Shown here piece by piece: positions 43,628 through 55,350 of a stretch of DNA of 64,000 bases (position 1 is its first letter; every line of letters starts with the position of its first letter). The stretch spans positions 122,843,411 through 122,907,410 of the forward strand of contig NC_092811.1 of NCBI RefSeq assembly GCF_040954645.1, in the 5' to 3' direction. The notes beneath the pieces were generated by a model. The model saw nothing but the letters and a program-made list of their open reading frames with translations, searched no databases and had not been told where the DNA came from. This DNA is from Diabrotica undecimpunctata (Eukaryota; Arthropoda; Insecta; Coleoptera; Chrysomelidae). Position numbers and translations under genes: made by a program.

Positions 43628-46090
43628 ATGGTTAATACAAGATCTACTCAATTTGATAAGGAAATGGATACGTCCGGACCTAACGCATGATTTGTAAAAA
43701 TAAAAGACAAAGAGAAATAAAGAGGCGAAGGAGAGACGTAGACAAGAAGACGAAGAGAAAGAGGAGAGACGCAGAAAAGTAGAGGAAGAAATCTAATTTA
43801 GAATGACAAATAGCTAAGTTAGAAATAAAAATTGGTACACAACCTTCCATGAACAGCCTCATCATCTTCCCTACTTGAACCAGGCACAATAAGAGCTGGT
43901 AAAATTTTAAAACCACTCACATTCGATGGTCAAACACCATAAAAAACTTGAACAAATGGCTGGACCGAGAAAGAAATGGCAGCTTCTCTGGTAGTGACGT
44001 TCCGAGAACACGCCGTAACAGTCTTGCAAGTTCTTCTGAAGGATGCACCTAGTTGTACCCCTCTCGTTCAAGCTTTAGAGACAAGATATGACAAGCAGTA
44101 CCTAGAGCAGGTTTCCCAAAATCAGCTGAAAGTTCGATATAAAAAACATAACGAAACCCTGCAAGAATTTGAAGCCGATATTGAAAGATTGCATTGAAGA
44201 TTTTCTGCAACAAATTGGTTTACAGTCATTCATAGATGAAAATGCTGAAATGCAATATGTTCTTCAATTACAACATTCTTCTTCAAGTGCCATCTCCGCG
44301 GCGGAGGTCGGCAATCATCACAGCTATTCGGACTTTTGAGACGGCTGCTCTGAAAAGTTCATTTGATGTACATCCGTACCACTCTCTCAGGTTGCGCAGC
44401 CATGACATTCTACGCCTCCCTATGCTTCTCTTTCCTTGGATCTTTCCCTGCATAATCAGTTGGAGCAAGGTGTATTTCTCTCCACGTGTAATATGTCCGA
44501 GATATTCTAACTTTCTTGTTTTTATTGAATTTAAAATTTCCATTTCTTTGTTCATCCTTCCCAGAACCTCTTTGTTTGTGACGTGTTCTGTCCATGATAT
44601 TTTCAGAATTCTTCTGTACGCCCACAGCTCAAATGATTCCAGTTTTTTCATTGATGTCGCATTCAAGGTCCAAGATTCCATTCCATAAAATAAAGTCGAA
44701 AAAACATAGCACCTCGCCAACCTAACTCTTAGTTCTAGTTTTAAATCCCTGGTACATAGAACTCTTCTCATTTTGTTGAAATTTGTTCTAGCCTTTTCTA
44801 TTCTTATTTTTATCTCCTGATTGTAATCATTTGTGGAGTTGATCATTGTTCCCAGGTATGCATATTTGTCCACTTGTTCGACGTTGGTTTCGTTTATTAG
44901 AAGATTCTCGTTATTTCTTTGAGTTTTCGATATTCTCATAAATTTCGCCTTCTTGACATTCATTGTTAGACCATACTCTTTTCCATACTCTGCTATTCTG
45001 GTCACCAGTCTCTGAAGATCTTCAATGTTTTCGGCTAAGATCACAGTGTCTTCCGCATATCTAATGTTGTTAATGGGAACTCCATTTACCTTTATTCCAG
45101 CTGTTTCACCCTCAAGAGCTTTTTTCAGGACCTCTACGGAGTAGGCATTGAAAAGAATTGGCGACAATACGCATCCCTGTCTTACTCCACATCTAATTTC
45201 AATTTCTTCTGATAGCTGTTCGTTAACACGTACTTTTGCTCGCTGTTTATAGTATAAATTTGATATGATCCTGAGGTCGTTGTAGTCAATCTTCTTTGAT
45301 TTCAGGACATTCATTAAATGTTTATGTCGTACTTTATCGAATGCTTTATTATAGTCAATAAGACATGCGTATATATCTTGATTGACGTCCAGGCATCTTT
45401 GTATTAGTATATTAAGTGAAAAAAGAGCTTCACGTGTTCCTAGGCCTTTGCGAAAACCAAATTGTGTATTATTAACGTCTATGTCCAGTTTGTGATATAT
45501 TCGGTTATGGATGACTTTAAGTAGTAATTTTAGCGTATGAGACATTAAGCTAATGGTGCGGCAATCGCTGCATTCTCTTGCGTTTTTCTTTTTAGGGAGA
45601 CAAATAAAAATAGATGTTAACCACTCTTTGGGTAATACGCCTGAACTATAAATTTGGTTCAAGAGTGTCACTAAAACATCAATGTGCTTCTCATCTAGAA
45701 TTTTTAGGATTTCTATAGGAAGCATATCAGGTCCAGGGCTTTTCCCACTCTTCATTGTTTTTAATGCGTAATTACAACATTACAAAACACAAAATGGAGT
45801 ATTAATCTCAGCACAGGAGTACGAAGCAGCGAGAAGTATTTCCAGATCTTACCCAAAATTAAAAGAAATAAGATTTCTAGAAAATGACGAAGTCAATACC
45901 GCAGATAACTAACAATCTATTTGATCCCAAATGTTAACCATATGCAAAATCTTCAAAAAAAATCTCAAAATAAAAGCAGCTGTTTTAATTGTGGAAAAAT
46001 AGGACATTTGCAAAATAATTGCAGAAGCCGATCCCAAGTAAGAAAAGAAGATACACAAAATGAGGTCACAAAAGGTCAGAAGCCCGTATA
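43628..46090 (+). pseudogene. gag of the LTR element, interrupted by a LINE
   Basis: A start MVNTRSTQFDKEMDTSG (43628) is soon broken by stops. An open block at 43976-44197 reads AASLVVTFREHAVTVLQVLL and LEQVSQNQLKVRYKKHNETL. After the LINE the gag frame resumes (QNGVLISAQEYEAARSISRS) and ends with a CCHC knuckle CFNCGKIGHLQNNC near 45983-46024. Gag packages the element RNA; here it cannot be made. Confidence 0.75.
44278..45769 (-). mobile_element. RTE-like LINE, 5'-truncated, 490-codon open RT frame
   Basis: The 12-bp duplication AATTACAACATT at 44266-44277 and 45770-45781 flanks it exactly. The minus-strand frame 44283-45755 begins KSGKSPGPDMLPIEILK and keeps RT motifs: YACLIDYNKAFDKV, GVRQGCVLSPILFN, and the palm box as RYAEDTVIL, where relatives have YADD (second residue pair D to E). 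The C-terminus has YLGTMINSTNDY, KLEYLGHITRGEKY and GKRSIGRRRMSWLRNLREW. The tail is only GAAGAAG. The N-terminal endonuclease is absent. The frame is intact over its whole length, so the insertion is younger than the LTR element. Confidence 0.92.
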
Positions 46091-46323
46091 AAGTCACATT
46101 AGAAATAATACATATAGGTCTATAATAAAACGATTTACCACAACTGTCAACAAGAAGGAAAAAGTACTCTGGAATCTTAAGTTGCCCATTTGAAAGAGCA
46201 ACTAGCGCTTAGTAAAAATGAAATAGAAAAGTTAAGACAACGGGTGTCCAAGGAGAAAAATATGTTAAATCAACAATTATAAAAATTCCAAGATGCTTTG
46301 AACGAATTACATTTTCAAAGCCA

Positions 46324-46960
46324 ATGTCAGCTTGCAGAAAAAGAGAATGTAATGAAAAAGTAAGTCTTCAGATGACCATAGTTACACAGGAAGAAGATAA
46401 TGATCAGAATTCCCTAAAAGTGATCCGGGAATGGCTTAAAAATGGAGTAAGACCTATTTGGTACGAAATGACCAAATTTTGGAGTCAAAAGAACACTTTT
46501 GACAGAGCTCTCAGTTCGAGACAGATTTTACTGGATCAACTGTCGCCGAGATGTAAAAGATTGGTGTACGAGATGAGATTTTGGGATTTATGTAACGGCA
46601 CAGAAGGTCCTAAAACAAAAAGTCGCGGTAAAATTGCACAATATCTTTCCGGAGAGCCTTTCTAACGACTTGCAGTGGATATTCTCGGTACACTTCCGAT
46701 GACAGAAAGAGGAAACAAGTACCTATTGGTTGTAATAGATTATTTTTCAAAATTGTCTGAAATTGCACCCCTTTCTAATCGAGAAGCGACTACAGTAGCC
46801 GAAGCATTCATAACACACGTCGCATCAAGACATGGATTTTCTTTAGAGTTACATTCTGAAATAATCCTCTCGATTCGCAATCGGACGGAATGATCGAAAG
46901 ACATAACAGAACTGTTTGTCAATTCCTTTCAATGTTCGTCGCTGATACTCAAAAAGGTTA
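46324..46960 (+). pseudogene. Integrase core remnant of the LTR element
   Basis: The plus strand reads a basic, Cys-containing lead (46324-46665) with a stop before LAVDILGTLPMTERGNKYLL and VVIDYFSKLSE (46672-46760). The first catalytic Asp sits in VDILG. The place of the second (usually HSDQG) reads HSEII, and a stop follows at 46891. The third acidic residue is not reached. Confidence 0.7.
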
Positions 46961-47009
46961 GGATATTTTAATTCTTCTCTTCCAGCTAGACTATCGAATA
47001 TAGAAGTTC

Positions 47010-47985
47010 CAAACATGAAGTTTGGAAGAAAGAAAGAAGAAAGAAGTTTCGCTGTGGAAGAACAACTGGTAATCACCTACACTTTCTTTAAACTACCAGC
47101 TAGGAGATTATATACGTGGGGATCACCTCAAAACACCCCAGATTACATCATCAGAAACCAAATTGATTACATGATAGTGAATAAAAGATTCAGAAACTCA
47201 ATAACAATCAGCCAAAACATATCCTGGTGCTGATATCGAGTCGGACCATAACCCACTGGTAGTTAACATCAGACTAAAGCTGAAGAAGATAGAGAGTGCA
47301 AAAGCAAGAAAATATGATTTAGGACCTTTAAAAAATAAACCTTTAAGACCTTTAAGACACCAGGCACCAGATACAAACCTATATAGAAAAATAATTAAAA
47401 AATACAGACAAAGCTAATGAACCAGATAACGAAATGGCAAAACTACAACAAATTAACCAGACAATCCTAGATAAATATCTTGGCCCAACAACGGTTAAAA
47501 AGAAAGAGTGGATTACTAATAAAATCCTAAATATGATGGAGAATAGAAGAAGAGCTAAAAACAGAGACATGTGGGAGTATAAACGAATTGACAAAGAAAT
47601 AAGAAAAACTATGAGAGAAACCAAAAACAAATGGTTGGAAAATCAATGCAGAGAAATAGAATCATTGGAAAGTAGACACGACTCGTTTAATCTCCACAAG
47701 AAGGTAAAAGAGGCAGCAGGAATGTACAAACCCAAGAGATAAGGACATATGACTGATGATCATGGCTACCCGGTAATAGACATTGAACAAAGAATATATG
47801 GAAGAGAGAGATACGTTGAGAAGACATTCGATGACGACAGAGATAACAACCAGATAATTATGAAATACGACACAGGACCACCAATCACTCAAGACGAAGT
47901 CAAAGCCGTAATTAAGGCAACCAAAGCAGGTAAAGCACCAGGGCCCAACAACTTTCATTCAGAATTTACTAGGAAACTAAGTTCC
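47010..47985 (+). mobile_element. LINE fragment: end of endonuclease and start of RT
   Basis: Plus-strand blocks RRLYTWGSPQNTPDYIIRNQ, IDYMIVNKRFRNSI and GADIESDHNPLVVNIRLKL are the C-terminal half of an AP-endonuclease, with the SDH active-site motif. The linker block follows (47434-47742), then PPITQDEVKAVIKATKAGKA and PGPN (47870-47950), the first RT motif. It breaks off there. Confidence 0.8.
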
Positions 47986-48086
47986 TGTAGCTGGCTGTAC
48001 TGTATCACAAAAAAATTTTATTTCAAATCTTTAGTAAAAGGTATAAATAAAATACCCAAATGGGTTATATCACAAATACAGAACGT

Positions 48087-48112
48087 TTTCGGAATGTAAA
48101 TTCCATCATCAG
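48087..48112 (-). ncRNA. Hammerhead-like CTGATGA-hairpin-GAAA block
   Basis: On the minus strand CTGATGA, a GGAAT-TTAC-ATTCC hairpin and GAAAACGTT. It lies in non-coding DNA between LINE fragments, probably a Penelope-like remnant. No flanking helix was verified. Confidence 0.3.
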
Positions 48113-48489
48113 TGTAACAAAGTGCACATGACATGAGCCACTAAAATATATGGGTGAAAATCCTTTAAATGTTATAAATTTATAAATATGTTACATTATG
48201 TTATTAAAAATTATGATGTTTAAAATACCGTTGGAATTGGTAACATGGCAACGTATGGCTCTACATCGGTTACTTGGTCCTCAGACAAAGTGTCTTCGAG
48301 GACCTGTTGATAACAACTGGACTTGTGTGACTAATTAAGTTTTTGTATAAATCTGTTATTCATTTAGAGTTGTTAACAAGTGTTGTAATATTGTTTGCTA
48401 TTTTCAATAAAAGTGATTAGAAAAATGTGTAACAGTATGTACGTCAAGATTGCATATTTTCTCCAGTACTTTCTAATACATACGTGGAA

Positions 48490-49040
48490 AAGATAAAAGA
48501 ATTAAAGTTAACGGAATTCCAATACATAATATACGATATGTAGACGATACAATATCCTAACAATCGACGGAAATACTTTACAGCAGGTATCACGATTTAA
48601 ATATTTGAGCACCACGGTCAACGAAAAATGAGATTACGATGAATAAGTTAAACTTTAGAATTAACATCTATAAGTAAGGGTCATCTTACTTTACACGATG
48701 AAAAGACGTGGTTTCTTAAGATGAAATATTAAACTAAGAAAATGTGGATTCTACAGAGACTCTTACGGAGCATATTAAGAACTGCTTTGCAAGCAGCAAA
48801 CGAGAACTACTCAACATCGTCAAGGAAAGAAATATTTTCTACCTTGGCCATATGCTTAGGTGTAGTAAATGCTTCATTCTTAAACTAATTTCACAAGGAG
48901 ATGTATATGGACGTCGACGCCCCAGAAGATAACTGGATGAAAAGCCTAAGGGACTGGTTTAACATTAAAGAAGTAGTCACTATATTTCGAAGCGTAGAAA
49001 ACGGCACTCTACAAATAATTTGAAGAGTTTAGACAACGGT
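48490..49040 (+). mobile_element. RTE-like LINE fragments
   Basis: KRIKVNGIPIHNIRYVDDT near 48495 is the RT palm region (VDD for ADD). RFKYLSTTVNE follows near 48595, and a C-terminal block FYLGHMLRCSKC...GDVYGRRRPRR sits at 48838-48930, followed by out-of-frame SLRDWFN. All frames are broken. Confidence 0.7.
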
Positions 49041-49480
49041 TAACGTGCGGATAATAGACCAGGGCGAATCTGTTTTGAGGTGAATGTGAGAGTTGACATT
49101 CTGATTTTTGCAGAAAAAGTTATGTGATAATTTCAATAATAATAATTTCAACCCGTAGGAGTTTTTTGTCATTTTTTCTATCAGGCGCGGCCCCCTGCGA
49201 ATGGGCGATGTTTTTTGGGTATTCGTAGCGCAGATACCCAGAGGGTAGCAGAGATACCTACCGTGGAACTCATACCTGGCAGTAGGTATAAAATGCACAC
49301 CCATGATAATGAGTATAATGATTTATGTTTAGGGTCGCTGCCTGGAGATCTACAGGGCACGTCTGGAGCCTGAGCTAGACGTGACAGCATGCGGGACGTT
49401 GGTGGCAGGGTGTTGAGGAGGCGGGCCCCTGTCATACAATCAGCTACAGCCCAATAAGAACAACAACCATAAGCGAACCA

Positions 49481-49492
<12 letters not shown>

Positions 49493-49538
<46 letters not shown>

Positions 49539-49578
49539 TATATATATATATAATTATATATATATATATATATATATA

Positions 49579-49669
<91 letters not shown>
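49493..49669. repeat. Long (TA)n microsatellite
   Basis: About 177 bp of TA with a few AATTA interruptions, the longest simple repeat in the window. It abuts the 5' end of the LINE at 49676. Tyr/Ile-only frames across it are artefacts. Confidence 0.95.
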
Positions 49670-49672
<3 letters not shown>

Positions 49673-49675
49673 CTT

Positions 49676-50890
49676 TGATCCGCTCAAAACTGGAAGCTCC
49701 ATATATATGTATGCATCAAAATCTGACTTATAGCTACTGAACTCTGTGCATAACACTTCTATTCGTCTTTGTTTAGGCGCTTTCAAATTTAGTCCTATAG
49801 GCAGCCTTTAATGCGAGGCTAATGAACCACCTCTCTGGATTCGACGAGAGTATCTTCTTCAATCGTACTTTGCTTCCGTATTCGCAAACCCATCCAATCC
49901 AGTCTACCATCTAATTACTTCAACATCGCGCCCGGAGACCACGCAAAGGATCCAATCAGTAATAGAAATCCCGAAATTAACTCTAAGAAAAACCATCGAC
50001 CTTACTAAAACATATCCCTTCCCAATCCCGGATACTCCGCCTTGGAATAGACCAATCATAAGGCAACACTTCGAAGAAATCATAAGCAAGAACCAATTCC
50101 AAAAAAATCTGTATACAAATGCCTACAAAAGCGAAGCAGGCGTTGGATGTGCCGTTACCACATATGATGAAATAATAAAATCATCTTTTCTACCGAATTC
50201 ATGCAGCGTATACACTGGAGAACTTTATGCGATAGTAGAAATTTTTAAAAAACTAAAAACAGATGATAAAACCAAGCAATACGCACAGATTCCCTGGCGT
50301 CGCTACACTCGATAAAAAGTCTATACTCTCAGCATCTCTTAGTTCAAGAAATCCATAGGACTTAAAGTGCACTCGCTTTTCAAGGTGTAAATGTCACGAT
50401 CATCTGGCTACCATCCCATATCGGCATCCCCAGTAATGAAAAAGCAGACCAAGCAGCCAAGCAAGCTTCTTGTGTAAACAGTCAATCCTCAAAAGCACAA
50501 CAAATTTTCAAGCAACAACAGTATCATACCTGGCAAACCCCCTGGAACATAATCAAGAGTGCATTACATGAGATCCGACAGACTGTTGAAAAATTTTAAC
50601 TTCCAACAATCCCTAGAAAAGAAAAAGCTCACCCGATCAAGTATTTAACCTAATTGGTTTCTTGAAAGACATTCAGTTGTTCAACATAATATGACCCCTT
50701 GTTTTCCTTGTACTTTACCTTTAACTTATAACTTAGTGACAAAACTGTTGTATTATTTAGTCATAGGTTCTAAGCTTATAGATTAACTGTAGCAATTAGT
50801 AACATGTGCTTGTTGTAATTATTGTACACAATATTGTTTGTGTCAATGGTCATTGCAGCCGAGACACATTAATTTAAATAAAAAAAAAAT
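49676..50890 (+). mobile_element. LINE 3' portion with RNase H remnant and A-rich tail
   Basis: The plus strand shows IRSKL-type thumb sequence, then NLYTNAYKSEAGVGCAVTTY near 50109-50170 (RNase H start, first Asp not visible), SVYTGELYAIVEIFK, and broken IPSHIG-like sequence near 50410. The 3' end is AATAAAAAAAAAA at 50876-50889. It fits the I/Jockey or R1-type group. It is non-functional. Confidence 0.7.
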
Positions 50891-51179
50891 ATTCTAATTT
50901 TTTTACTAATATTTACGACTTGTTTGAGAGGGAGGGTAAGTCAATTATTATTATTGAAGTTATCACACAACTTTTCTGCAAAAATCAAGACTCTCTCGTC
51001 CAAATTTAGTCGTTGTTTTCACAGATATGTCCTGGTCTATAAGCATAAAGCACAAGAAGAAGAGAAAAATACACTTAAGCTACTGTTTAAGCTTATACAC
51101 TGCCAATAAGTAAAAAAACTATTATTAAAACCTTACACGGAAAAATATAAGAAAATATATTAATACATATCTCTAACTT

Positions 51180-52395
51180 TTAGCCAACACAATGCCTACA
51201 GTGCATGTTTAACGCCCCCCTAGAGGTAAACCCAGCACTGCAAATTAAACAGACATAAGGTCTTTCCCCAGTGTGCGTCCTCAAATGGATCCTTAGCGGA
51301 GCCCCCTGACTGAAACATTTACCACAATACTCACAGGAATACGGTTTCTCGCCGCTGTGTACTCTTTCATGCATCACCAAATAATCTTTCTTAGTAAAAC
51401 TTTTCTCGCAATAAGTACATGTGTACGGTTTGAAGCCCGTGTGGACCCTGTAATGAATTCTCAGCTTGTTCTTCTGAGCAAATCCTTTACCGCAAGTGTC
51501 GCAAAGGTGTTTTTTAGCGTGAGGAAGATTACTTTTTGTATGCTTCTCTTCGAGATGCTTCTCCAACGTGACGCTCTTACTAAACACTTTGTTACATATC
51601 GAACATTGATTAGGGAGCAATTGCCCTTCGATGCCCACTCGATGTGAACGTAATTGGTGGGTGAACAAATACCTGGAGTAGGTAAACATTTTCGAACAGA
51701 CCACGCAAGCGAAAGGTTTGATACCCAAGTGTTCGTTGTCGTGCTCTTTGTATAATACCAGATCGTTGAAACCTTTACCGCAAGTCATACAGACATAACT
51801 AAATTTTTTTAGATGGGTGTAATTGACGTGCACTAAGAACCCAGTTCGTTTAGGTGTGTTATATGGACAAATGGGACAGCGGAATAGTTTATCCGGATCG
51901 TGGCTATAATTGTGGGTACCGAAATCATACAACTTTTTAAATTTCAGGCTACAAATACTACACTCGTAATGCTCATCGTGTTGTTTTATATGCTCCTCAA
52001 CCTCCTTGGTATCCGTGAACTCAGCGGAACAAGTATTACACACATATAGATCTTGAATCATGTCATACTCGTACGTGTGCTCAGATTCTTCCGACCCGTG
52101 TTCGTCTTTCCTATGCCCACTCAGTTCCCTCTTTGTCGAAAAGATCTCACCACATTTTTTGCAAGGCCACTGTCTCAGAATATTGTACGGCTTTCTTGGT
52201 TTTTTAGGCTTTTCGTCTGCGGTTACTCTTTTCACACTGCGTTTATTACGTTTTGTGTACGGTTGGAATTCGTCATCATCTGTCATTTCTTCTTCAGATT
52301 CTGTTACGAATATTTCTTTCTTAATTTTTCGAGTCCTGGTTGGCCGGGTGTTCGGGATTTCTTTGGGTTCTTTTCTAGATCGTTTGGTTTTTCGT
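51180..52395 (-). CDS. C2H2 zinc-finger protein with 11 fingers, terminal exon
   Basis: The exon is open for 405 codons from the acceptor at 52396-52397 to TAG at 51180-51182. The first in-exon Met would be at 52286, but the frame is open to the acceptor and the stretch before it is basic ([14 protein letters not shown]...KIKKE), so the true start is upstream. A second basic block [20 protein letters not shown] may be a nuclear localisation signal. Eleven fingers follow; fingers 8-11 are joined by HTGFKP, HSGEKP and HTGERP linkers. Finger 11 ends HCRHC, so it is atypical. Finger count, last-finger form and acceptor phase match the A/B family, but overall identity is low. It is probably an older, single-copy regulator. 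Confidence 0.93.
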
Positions 52396-52552
52396 CTAAA
52401 ATAAAAGAAGTATAAGTTTTTTACAAAAAATATATAGGAATTAAAAAAAAATACACACGGTTTTGATTCCAGTATTATTTATTAGGGAAATTATAAACTA
52501 TTACAGAAATACTTCATTTGTTTCAAACAATACAAAGTAATAAAACTATTAA

Positions 52553-52735
52553 TTAATAGTTATTTAACCAACAAGTGTATTAATAAGGGCGATTAACAAT
52601 TGAGATATTTTAACGCGTGAGCGAAGCGAGCGCGTTAACGTTCGAGATTGTTAATCGCCATTTTAATTCACGAGTTCGTTACAAAATTTTTCCGTCGACC
52701 GTACTTTTCAGATATAAAAATATTTTAGTTTAAAT

Positions 52736-52737
<2 letters not shown>
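52553..52737. repeat. 185-bp repeat with GC-rich palindrome, copy 3 (inverted)
   Basis: This is the reverse complement of 9154-9338 with high similarity, including GGCGATTAACAA(T) arms and the GTCGACCGTAC box. It shares no flank with the other two copies, so it inserted independently. A further GGACGGTCGACGGAAAAATT occurs at 52982-53003 in the opposite sense. Confidence 0.75.
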
Positions 52738-52800
<63 letters not shown>

Positions 52801-53689
52801 TATATGTTTGGTTGCCTACACCACAGGTCACTGCCAATCACAGAGCGTTAAATGTGGTTAAATTAATTTATACAAGCAATGCATGTTGTGTTGCCTATAA
52901 TAACATCGTTTATTAATAGAAAATCATTCATTAATAGGGGTCATTAATCAACGATTTTGAGGGTGTTAAAATTAATCATAAATGGACGGTCGACGGAAAA
53001 ATTCTTTTAATATTATTCATACAAGTAACTAAGCCGTCTTTTGTCAAAAGGCATATATCAGACATATGAACATAAACTAACTGAAGGGCACATATTCAAG
53101 CGATGTGACAACAGAGAAATAAGCAAAAAAGAGACCCTGCTCGGAACCGTGACTAATACAGATATCTGACTAATACAGATATCTGAATTCTTTTAGTTAT
53201 TATAGCGTTATATAAAGAAAACCTATATGTTTTCGGCATAAATTTCGGCGTGTTTTTTTAATTATTAACAATTTAATGTAAAAAATGTCGTAAAAGGCTC
53301 GAAAGCATTTCATATTGCACAATTTATCTCATAGAGATTTCAAGAATATTAAAAAAAAAACTTTAACCCTTAAGTGGTCGCTAAGGTGTAAAAAGTAGGC
53401 CATTCTTATTTAAAACGTCATAACTTTACATCCAGATGTTAAATAGGCAAGGCCGCTCCTGTATCCTCCTATCACACATTCATCTAAGTTAGAGTTTATT
53501 GTAAATTTTCCTCACTGTCCCTCACTATCACTACAAATTTAGTACTAGAAATACTAGAATTGACGTCATTTTTGATGCGTGTTACTAAGTGGTGCATAAA
53601 GTAAGCCAAGTGACTATGTAAGTAACAATAATTTTTTGGTTAGCGGAGCAAATGATTCAGTAAAAGTATACTTTATTATGCTGTAATTA
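52738..53689. other. (TA)n run (52739-52798) and unrecognised DNA
   Basis: After the TA run comes AT-rich DNA with no gene. GACTAATACAGATATCT occurs twice in tandem at 53152-53187. A TTAACCCTTAAGTGGTCGC near 53362 resembles a piggyBac-type end, but no partner was found. Confidence 0.4.
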
Positions 53690-55350
53690 TCTATTTTAAA
53701 AGAACTGCTCCAAACATGGCAAAAATATTTCAAGACTTTACTAAACATACATCAAGAGGAAGAACATGGAGAAAATATATATTTTGGGGTGGACCTACCG
53801 GTAGAGGACTCCAAAATAGATGAAACATTGCAAGCAATTAACAAATTGAAGAACAGAAAAGCTCCAGGCTCTGACAATATACTGGCTGAATTCCATAAGT
53901 ACGCAGGAGAAACTCTACATAGACAAATACACAAACTAATAATACTTATATGGAACGAAGAGAAAATACTAACAAAATGGCACGAAAGTGTAATAATCCC
54001 CATAAGGGAAACAAAATCAAGTGCTCTAATTATAGAGGCATCCCCCTATTTAATACGGCATATAAAATCTTATCGAACATCCTCTTAAGTAGGCTGACAC
54101 CGTTTGTAGCAAATTTCATGGGGGAATACCAAGCCGGCTTCAGAAAACATAGATCGACCATAGATCAGATCTTTACTCTAAGACAGCTGCTTGAAAAAGT
54201 AAGGGGATTCAATAGAACTATCCATAATCTCTTCATAGATTTCCGACAAGCGTACGACAGCATTAAAAGGGATCAGATGTGGAATGCAATGGCAGAACTT
54301 TCAGTTCCAAAAAAACTTATCCAACTTATTAAGTTATGTGTGAATAGCTGTAGATCCAGAGTACGGATAGGTAACAAACTCTCAGAATCTTTCGTAATAA
54401 GCAGTGTCCTGAAACAAGGAGATGAGCTGTCACCTCTCCTCTTTAATATCATTCTGGAGAAAGTAGTAAGAGCAGCACTACTTAAAACAGCATTACTGAC
54501 AGTAAATGGACCAAAATTACTACTAGCATACGCAGATGACATTGACATTGTGGGAAACACAGTCAATAATGTGAAGGAGACTTTCAATAAATTGGAGATA
54601 GAGGCAAAGAAAACTGGTTTAAGGGTAAAAGAAGAGAAAACTAAATAAATGTGCATCAACAGACAAAAGGGACGAGATAGAATATTGCAAAATGTTACAA
54701 TAGACTCATATACCTTTGAAGAGTGGAGAGTTTTAAATATCTCGGAGCAACAATCACTGCAGATAATGATATCGCGGAAGAAATTGAAGGAAGAATTCAT
54801 GCAGCAAACATATGTATGTACAGCCCCCACAATACTATTAAATCTAAAAGCCTAACACGAACATCAAAGATTAGAATATATAAAACGGTTATCAGGCCGG
54901 TGCTCATGTATGGGTGTGAGACGTAGACCCTGAAAAAGAAACTGAAAGAAAACTTGGATGTTTTGAGAGGAAAATCCTCAGAAGAATCTTTGGGCCTTAT
55001 CACGACATTAATAGCAACCAATACCGAATGAGAACAAATGCTGAGGTCAAGCAGATGTATAGAGCGAGCGATATAGTCCAAGAGATTAAATCCCAAGGTC
55101 TAAGTCCCAAGTCCATGTCCACAGACTCCCTAATAACCGCCTTGCCAAGTTAATATGGGAGGAAGCCCCCACACGAAGAAGACCCTTAGGACGCCCACGA
55201 ATGCGATGGAGAGACAATATATGGTCAAATCTAAGAACAATGGGGCTACCCATTGACCCAACTATTATGGACGACCGTTCAAGATGGAAGCAAGTTGTGC
55301 AGTCAGCCAAAACCCACACCGGGTTGTAGTGCTACGAGAAGAAGAAGAAT
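53690..55350 (+). mobile_element. LINE remnant, RT to C-terminus
   Basis: TLQAINKLKNRKAPGSDNI opens the RT (53830). A frameshift near 53998 is followed by an open block to 54648 with YQAGFRKHRSTIDQI, LFIDFRQAYDSIKR, GDELSPLLFNIILEK and the palm LAYADDIDIVG intact. Later thumb and C-terminal pieces occur in several frames: KYLGATITADND, IRPVLMYGCET, and RPRMRWRDNIWSNLRTMGLP near 55190-55250. A GAAGAAGAAGAA tail lies near 55336-55350. Stops after 54648 make it inactive. Confidence 0.85.

Larger units (their letters stand above)
43500..48435 (+). mobile_element. Decayed gypsy-type LTR retrotransposon with nested LINEs
   Basis: LTR remnants at 43500-43590 and 48350-48432 share TGTTGTTAACAAGT(A/G)TTG, TTTTCAATAAAAGTGATTA and AA(A/T)GTGTAACA, with the poly(A) signal. 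Between them on the plus strand are gag pieces, a CCHC zinc knuckle and an integrase core. Reverse transcriptase and protease are missing. An RTE-like LINE splits gag (44278-45769), and other LINE and Penelope-like debris replaces the 3' half (47010-48190). The element is long dead. Assignment to the gypsy (Ty3) group rests on gag and integrase motifs. Confidence 0.75.
49054..51040. mobile_element. About 2-kb element with imperfect inverted ends of about 95 bp
   Basis: ATAGACCAGG at 49054 is matched by CCTGGTCTAT ending at 51040. The inner ends share TGATTTTTGCAGAAAA, GTGATAA-TTCAATAATAATAATT on opposite strands. Inside are a GC-richer block (49180-49480), a long (TA)n run and a LINE. The target duplication is not clear. 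It may be a MITE enlarged by the LINE. Confidence 0.55.

Noticed and set aside
49181..49786. A 201-codon minus-strand frame full of Tyr and Ile
   Set aside because: Most of it is translated TA microsatellite; the remaining ends show no family features.
52053..52415. Two plus-strand frames of 114-120 codons
   Set aside because: They are antisense to the basic N-terminal part of the ZF exon, whose own frame has clear finger motifs.
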